A stretch of 64,000 nt of DNA from Neobacillus niacini (GTDB lineage Bacteria > Bacillota > Bacilli > Bacillales > Cytobacillaceae), in NCBI RefSeq assembly GCF_000759675.1, contig NZ_BAWM01000139.1:112063-176062 (forward strand). The letters are read 5' to 3'. A model generated the notes under the pieces. The model saw only the letters and a list, made by a program, of their open reading frames with translations. It did not search any database and was not told the origin of the DNA. Below are positions 59,027-64,000 of this stretch, piece after piece (positions within the stretch are counted from its first letter, which is position 1; each line of letters starts with the position of its first letter). The position numbers and the translations under genes are program-made.

Positions 59027-60736
59027 TTAGGATTCTATGCGAAGTTTCTTATTTAACAGCCTAAAGATCTTTAATGCTAATTGGATTTGAAGCAGTTCCT
59101 CTGAATTCTTTAGATCAGAATTTAATATTTCTTTGATTTTCTCAATTCTATAGATAAGTGTGTTCCGATGCAAGAACATCGCTTTTGCTGTTTCACTGAT
59201 ATTAAGGTTATTCTGAAAATAATTTTCCAGTGTAATAATGTAGCTTGTTCCATGTAACTGATCCTGTTCATAAACCTTTCCGAGCCGTTTCACAAAAAAT
59301 TCTTCTAATTCCATATCTTTAATATTGGAATCTAGGAAGTGATAGATAGAATGATCTTCAAAATGGGATACTCCGCCACTGTCTTCAAATTTTTGCATCA
59401 ATCTTATCGATTCATTTGCTTCGGAAAAGCTTTTATGAAGAGAACGAATTGTTTCGTACTGTCTGCCAATTCCGATTAAGAAGGTGGTATTGCTTATTTG
59501 CTTATTCAGTATACTGTATAGATTATTAGTATATTGTTTTGCTTCATAAACAGAAACTGCTGGTCGGTTTTCATGCTGTCCAATTAAGATGATGATTCGA
59601 TTGTTTCGATGAATGCAGGTAACTTCCCCGTCAGCTTTATTAGCGAAATCATAAATTAGTTCCACACATTTTCTAGCTTTATTCTCCAAGCTAACCCTTC
59701 TAGCCACCATATCCTCATACTGCTGGAACTCCTCTGATTCTATATTAATCACAATACAGTAATACATATAATTTGAATGAAGTCCATGCATTTCACTTAG
59801 CGTATGGATGGTTTCGCTAGAGGTTATTTTTCCAGTTAGCAAATCATCGAAAAAGTCCTGTCTGATTTTTAATTTCACTTCCTCTATTTCCTTGGCTTTT
59901 ATCCTTTCAAGTGCAATGTTCGTCGATGCCTGCTCTAAAATTATGAAGTCAAATTCAGTCAGTTCCCTTATTGTTTGCCATACAATTATATATCCATAAA
60001 TAAAGCTTGCTGCCGCAACAGGCAGGATTCTGCAATTTATTTCCATGCCTTCTAAATAATAAATTCGTTTAATCGTTTTTTTTATTTCACTAACATTTTT
60101 TGGAATAGTGTCAATGAATTCTTTTGGAAATGCGGTTCTATTTTTCACCAAATCAAGACAGTATGAAAGCGGAACTTTATTCTCTGTATGTTCTATAAAG
60201 TCCACTAGCTTCCAATCTTCATTTACAAAGATAATCGGATTATTAATCGTCTCAGATAACATCGATAAAATTCTATCAATTCCGCCGCCTTCAAGTGTAA
60301 TTCTAAAAAATAAATTATGTATGTCTAGGGTTTTTCTATTTAATAAATCGTATCTTCCCGAAGCTTTTTCATTAATAATCGAGATGACCTTTGATAATGT
60401 ATATTCAAATGGTAACTCCAATAAAGGTAATCCAAGCTTGTTTGCTTGGTCAATCATGTTCTGTGGGAGTTTATCAAAGTATCTTTTCATTTTAATAACT
60501 AGTCCGGCACAGTTAATTTCAGAAAGCTCCTGAATGATTCGATTTTGTAATTCTTCATTATCTTTAAATATATATCCTGTTGATAAAAGCAGTTCATTTG
60601 GTGACAGCCAGTCAAATGCCTCAGGATTTTCAATAATATTTACAATTGTTATCTCATTATTAATTCCTTTTTCCCCTGCTACTATTTTTAATCCATCAAT
60701 GGCTTTAATTTCAAAAAGGTCCTTAACGGTCAACAA
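59027..60736 (-). CDS. PucR-family transcriptional regulator
   Basis: A regulator of about 569 residues. The N-terminal PucR domain (residues about 1-120) has LTVKDLFEIKAIDGLKIVAG and LSPNELLLSTGYIF. The C-terminal helix-turn-helix (HTH_30) is FQNNLNISETAKAMFLHRNT followed by LIYRIEKIKEIL. A GGDEF-like middle region links them. The frame extends to ATG 60760, but the TTG at 60736 lies ten bases after GGAGGA and gives the typical MLTVKDL start. PucR controls purine and ureide catabolism in B. subtilis. It is divergent from an NCS2 permease across a shared upstream element, its likely target. Confidence 0.9.
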   Translation of the reverse strand: MLTVKDLFEIKAIDGLKIVAGEKGINNEITIVNIIENPEAFDWLSPNELLLSTGYIFKDNEELQNRIIQELSEINCAGLVIKMKRYFDKLPQNMIDQANKLGLPLLELPFEYTLSKVISIINEKASGRYDLLNRKTLDIHNLFFRITLEGGGIDRILSMLSETINNPIIFVNEDWKLVDFIEHTENKVPLSYCLDLVKNRTAFPKEFIDTIPKNVSEIKKTIKRIYYLEGMEINCRILPVAAASFIYGYIIVWQTIRELTEFDFIILEQASTNIALERIKAKEIEEVKLKIRQDFFDDLLTGKITSSETIHTLSEMHGLHSNYMYYCIVINIESEEFQQYEDMVARRVSLENKARKCVELIYDFANKADGEVTCIHRNNRIIILIGQHENRPAVSVYEAKQYTNNLYSILNKQISNTTFLIGIGRQYETIRSLHKSFSEANESIRLMQKFEDSGGVSHFEDHSIYHFLDSNIKDMELEEFFVKRLGKVYEQDQLHGTSYIITLENYFQNNLNISETAKAMFLHRNTLIYRIEKIKEILNSDLKNSEELLQIQLALKIFRLLNKKLRIES

Positions 60737-60802
60737 TCTTTTCACATCCTCCGTTATCATTCATCACCATTCATTGTACAACATGCTCAAATGAATTCAA
60801 GT

Positions 60803-60826
60803 TTTTTGGTTCAGATAAACAATGAC
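60803..60826 (+). promoter_or_regulatory. Shared upstream element 3 (TTTTTGG-N12-ATGAC)
   Basis: TTTTTGG (60803-60809), 12 bases, ATGAC (60822-60826), between the pucR-like gene and the NCS2 permease. Flanking AACTAAAATA is also shared with the copy at 32783. The rest of this 400-base gap is AT-rich with no gene. Confidence 0.5.
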
Positions 60827-61136
60827 ATATATAGGGATAAGAACTAAAATATATATAGCAACAAGCATGCTTCCGAATAGCCTATTACTAGAATAATGGA
60901 TTAAGAGGTATTATAACCTATCGTGAAGTAGTTGTTTCAAACAATTCACACACACTATTGTGCATGATGCCTAGATTCAGTGGGTTTATTTTGGACAAGA
61001 TAACCAATAAAGTATAGAAACTCTTTCATAAGCTTAACAATTAATCATAGTTTGTAATAATTTATACTGTCCAGCCTGGTTCAAATATGGGCCGAACTTT
61101 AACATTTTTGAAAATAGAAAGGTAAATAACGCAGCT

Positions 61137-62423
61137 ATGAATACTGAAAACAAATATTTTAGTACATTTCAATGGTTTATCTATTTACTAGCTAATTCTA
61201 TTGCACTGCCAATTGTAATTGGGAATGTGTTTCATCTCTCTGCAACAGAAATATCTGCATTAATGCAACGAACGTTTTTTATCGTAGGATTAAGTTCTTT
61301 TATTCAAGCAAAATTTGGCCATCGTTACCCCATTACAGATGGTCCAGCCGGTTCTTGGGTAAGTATTTTTGTCATTTTTGCAAGCATTGGGACACAGCAA
61401 GGTTTGACAATGATGGAGACATTACAAACACTTGAGGCGGGATTAATCGTTGCTGGATTAATATTATTACTGTTAGGAATAACAAAGTGGGTTCGACATT
61501 TACTATTTCTCTTTACACCCATTGTATCTGGCACTTTTCTGTTTATATTAGCCATTCAATTAAGTGGAGTCTTTTTTAAGGGAATGGTGTCAATAGATAG
61601 CAACACGGGGCAGCTGGATGTGGTGAGCTTTCTACTAGCTATTTGTATTTTTTTCTTTATTATTGTACTTTCCTCTAAGGCTAAGGGATGGTTAAAAAAC
61701 TATGCTATCTTATTAGGAATCTTGGCAGGGTGGATCATATTCATTATTTTTGGAAAAAGTCATCGAAGCATTTCAATAGCATCAGCTGATTTCATTAAGC
61801 TTCCGGAAATTTTCCCATGGGGGTTCCCTACACTAACTGGGGGTGTATTGATTACAGCTATTTTATTTACCTTTTTACTCATTTCTAATACGATCGCCGC
61901 CATTTCCGCAGCAGAGGAAGCAATCCCAAATAATAAAGGAAAATTCCATGACAGGCTTAATGGAGGAACGTGGATAGGGGGAGTTTCTCATCTTTTTTCT
62001 GCAGTATTCTCAACAATTGCTGTTGTACCATTACCAGCTACTGCAGGCTTTGTCAGAATAACAAAACAATATCGCATTATTCCATTTCTGTTTGCTTGCG
62101 GGATTATGGTAGTCATTTCATTGTCTCCGAGTATTGTTGGCCTATTGGCTTCCTTACCTTTACCAGTAGCCAGTGGAGCCCTTCTAGCCACTCTAATTGA
62201 GATGGTTGGGATAGCAATTCGCGCTCTGACAAAACAGCCATTAAATGACAGGAATATTACCATTATTGGGGTATCCTTACTAGTAGGAATAGGGATCATG
62301 TTTTTACCCGATGATATTTTTAACGGTCTTCCATATGTGATTCAAAATATAGGTAAAAATGGTTTATTAGTAGGAACATTTCTAGCGATTATATTTGAAC
62401 AACTTTGGAAACCAAAAGATTAA
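61137..62423 (+). CDS. NCS2 family purine/xanthine permease
   Basis: A 428-residue permease with about 12-14 helices. GHRYPITDGPAGSWVSIFVI matches the NCS2 substrate loop, and AAEEAIPNNKGKFHDRLNGG with the following GGVSHLFSAVFSTIAVVP-like region is the second signature; NCS2 members of the UraA/YwdJ kind import purines, uracil or xanthine with protons. The ATG has only a weak AAAGG ahead. It is divergent from the PucR-type regulator, the usual arrangement for regulated uptake of the pathway substrate. Confidence 0.87.
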   Translation: MNTENKYFSTFQWFIYLLANSIALPIVIGNVFHLSATEISALMQRTFFIVGLSSFIQAKFGHRYPITDGPAGSWVSIFVIFASIGTQQGLTMMETLQTLEAGLIVAGLILLLLGITKWVRHLLFLFTPIVSGTFLFILAIQLSGVFFKGMVSIDSNTGQLDVVSFLLAICIFFFIIVLSSKAKGWLKNYAILLGILAGWIIFIIFGKSHRSISIASADFIKLPEIFPWGFPTLTGGVLITAILFTFLLISNTIAAISAAEEAIPNNKGKFHDRLNGGTWIGGVSHLFSAVFSTIAVVPLPATAGFVRITKQYRIIPFLFACGIMVVISLSPSIVGLLASLPLPVASGALLATLIEMVGIAIRALTKQPLNDRNITIIGVSLLVGIGIMFLPDDIFNGLPYVIQNIGKNGLLVGTFLAIIFEQLWKPKD

Positions 62424-62449
62424 GCTGCAGAGACAAATGTTCTGCAGCT
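62423..62449 (+). terminator. Hairpin after the NCS2 permease
   Basis: AGCTGCAGA, loop, TCTGCAGCT; the T-rich run follows only after about ten bases, so it is a weak terminator. Confidence 0.55.
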
Positions 62450-62564
62450 ATTACTATTCTTTTTGCTGTCGGAGAAAATATATTACCTGATTCAGAGCAT
62501 CTTGAACAAGAGAATCATGATAATCCTTATCAAGTTTGTGCTCCCCATTTGAATAAAATGGTTA

Positions 62565-63821
62565 TTAAAAAATCAATTTCAAGCCTACTAAGACAAGCCC
62601 GATGAGAAAACCACAGACAGCCCCATTTACACGGATCCACTGCAGATCTTTTCCAACATTTGTTTCAATCATGTCAATGAGAGTTTTATCATCTAATTTT
62701 TCCAAGTTTTCTTCAACTAGTTTTCCAATCTTTGAATGATTATTATCAACAAAAATGGAAATTTGCTGCTGAATCCATGATTCAATGGCATTTATTTTTT
62801 CTTTATCTGTTTTCAAGCTTTCAAGTGCCTTTGATAAAAGAGGAAGGAGATAACTCTCGTAAAAATTAGGTAATTCAATTAGGGTGATTGCTTTTTCTTT
62901 TAGCTGTTCAACAAATTCAGTGATTTTATCCTCCAGATGCCATTCAGATATCATTTGTTCTTTTATATTATTTAATTCTAGAGAAAGGTTTTCATCGGTT
63001 TTTATTTCTTGTAGTTTTGTGTTTATATGAAAAAGTAAGGTTTGCCTATTTTGATTATATGGGTCCCTAAAGCTTTGTACACCTTTTTGGATGAGACCTT
63101 GAATGATATTGCCTAGCTTTTCCTCATTAACAATGTTCGTAAAAGATTTTAAAGCAAATTGCATAAAACCATCAGCTTTAATATTTTCTAGTGCATCAAC
63201 TGCCATCCTGCCAAGTTTGTCTTTTGTACTTTCTTTTTTAGACCATTCATCGATTTCTTTTAGAACAACATCAAGGGCTTTTTCATCATATTTTCTTTTT
63301 AAAAGTTGATCAATTGCAAGAGGAAGATACTTACTTGCGTCTAGATCAGTAAGCTTTACTTTTAATTCGCTTTCGATGATGGGGGCTAACTTTTTACTAT
63401 CAATTGAGTGAAGTAAATGCTGAATTAGCTTAATTGTCCCAATTTTTACAGGCTGCCCTGTGATTGCTTTCTCCGCTAAGTTAAAAAGCTTCTCGGTAAA
63501 TGGAATGCTTGATACTTTCTTTCTAATACTTTCTTTAGTCAGCCAATCATTTTCAAGCATTGAAATAATTGCCCCGATAATTCTTTTACGGTTTTTTGGC
63601 AATAGCGCGGTATGCGGTATAGGTAACCCTAAAGGGTGGCGAAATAACGCGGTAACTGCAAACCAATCTGCAAGACCACCCACTAACCCTGCTTCAAATC
63701 CTCCTTGAAGGATTGTACCCCAAAGGGAATCCTGAAAAGGGATAGTCACTACAAAACCTGCTCCCATGACAGCTAGAGAAATCGTAGCTAAATGCTGCGA
63801 TTTATTCTTTTTTTTCGACAT
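62565..63821 (-). CDS. DUF445 family membrane protein (YheB-like)
   Basis: A protein of about 418 residues with a hydrophobic hairpin at the N-terminus (ATISLAVMGAGFVVTIPF, then a loop) and a C-terminal helix (VNGAVCGFLIGLVLVGLKLIF, split near residue 400). The conserved GGLADWFAVTALFRHPLGLP marks DUF445. Between lies a long helical, charged domain of about 330 residues. The frame can start at ATG 63836, but the ATG at 63821 is eight bases after GAGGGA and is preferred. Function unknown; B. subtilis YheB and YlbJ-like proteins are linked to the forespore in some reports. It closes the window before an apparent insertion sequence end. Confidence 0.85.
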   Translation of the reverse strand: MSKKKNKSQHLATISLAVMGAGFVVTIPFQDSLWGTILQGGFEAGLVGGLADWFAVTALFRHPLGLPIPHTALLPKNRKRIIGAIISMLENDWLTKESIRKKVSSIPFTEKLFNLAEKAITGQPVKIGTIKLIQHLLHSIDSKKLAPIIESELKVKLTDLDASKYLPLAIDQLLKRKYDEKALDVVLKEIDEWSKKESTKDKLGRMAVDALENIKADGFMQFALKSFTNIVNEEKLGNIIQGLIQKGVQSFRDPYNQNRQTLLFHINTKLQEIKTDENLSLELNNIKEQMISEWHLEDKITEFVEQLKEKAITLIELPNFYESYLLPLLSKALESLKTDKEKINAIESWIQQQISIFVDNNHSKIGKLVEENLEKLDDKTLIDMIETNVGKDLQWIRVNGAVCGFLIGLVLVGLKLIF

Positions 63822-63918
63822 CTTTGTATCCCTCATTTTTTTCTAAAATATGGTTTATTTATTGATATTATCTCAATATCACAAAAAAAAGCAAAAAAAA
63901 ACTCCTCTTACATTACGA

Positions 63919-64000
63919 GGGCACTGAAAAAGTCCGCTTTTAACAATCAGGGGGTCAATTGCTCGATATTAGTCGAGCGATTGACCCCCTTTTGCTTTAT
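63919..64000. mobile_element. Possible end of an insertion sequence (cut by window edge)
   Basis: GGGCACTGAAAAAGTCC (63919-63935) resembles the terminal repeat of IS1182-like elements as I remember them. It is followed by a strong hairpin (GGGGGTCAATTGCTCG against CGAGCGATTGACCCCC, 63950-63989) of higher GC than its surroundings, as often found in the leader of such elements. No transposase is visible because the window ends here. Confidence 0.4.

Noticed and set aside
62405..62605. 66-residue frame overlapping the ends of the NCS2 permease and DUF445 genes
   Set aside because: It starts inside the permease, has no RBS, and overlaps the 3' end of DUF445 on the other strand; the HLEQENHDNPYQVCAPHLNK part looks protein-like but I could not match it.

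Overview
The window looks like chromosome from a spore-forming, low-GC Firmicute of the family Bacillaceae (Bacillus/Neobacillus type). The evidence is AT-rich DNA, strong AGGAGG ribosome binding sites with frequent TTG and GTG starts, U-tailed hairpin terminators between genes, and recognisable Bacillus genes: spoVR, yhdB-like, yhcU-like, pgcA, prsW, and a deoR-deoC-cdd cluster whose regulator closely resembles B. subtilis DeoR. I saw no rRNA, tRNA or CRISPR array.

Bases 1-25200 are mostly ordinary core genome. In order they hold the end of a GGDEF protein, a DUF1646 transporter (-), fabF, a secreted metallophosphoesterase (-), and a five-gene operon for a 2-oxoacid:ferredoxin oxidoreductase (P-loop ATPase, ferredoxin, alpha, beta, gamma). 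A cupin, an MMPL transporter (-), and deoR then deoC-xapX-cdd follow. The stretch ends with proC, YitT (-), the phosphate transporter pit with its DUF47 partner (-), small stress and membrane proteins, a pseudouridine synthase, pgcA, a short-chain dehydrogenase, an M14 peptidase and spoVR.

Bases 25190-29450 are a scar-like region. The last 369 bp of spoVR are repeated almost exactly 4251 bp downstream. Between the copies lie prsW, several very small ORFs, and clearly broken genes, including a cation diffusion facilitator with stop codons and a frameshifted small gene.

Bases 31187-62423 form the most unusual part, an apparent catabolic island for a nitrogen-rich cyclic compound. It holds four paralogous cytosine-deaminase-like amidohydrolases, one with a Tat export signal, and a fifth amidohydrolase lacking the usual HxH metal motif. 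It also holds the three genes now assigned to oxamate carbamoyltransferase (allH-allF-allG order), a catabolic carbamate kinase, and an ankyrin-TPR protein translationally coupled to that kinase. Transport is by two NCS2-like permeases, an SSF symporter, the stub of an NCS1 permease, and one peptide-type ABC importer with two substrate-binding lipoproteins. Control genes are a histidine kinase, two AraC-type response regulators and a PucR-type regulator. My inference is that imported ring compounds are deaminated or opened to a ureide, probably ending at oxalurate. Oxalurate would be split to oxamate and carbamoyl phosphate, and carbamate kinase would recover ATP, ammonia and CO2. The primary substrate cannot be read from sequence. 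Two repeated upstream motifs (TTTTTGG-N12-ATGAC at three promoters, GAAGTARATAT at others) suggest two regulons inside the island.

The right end holds a DUF445 protein and what may be the start of an insertion sequence cut by the window edge.
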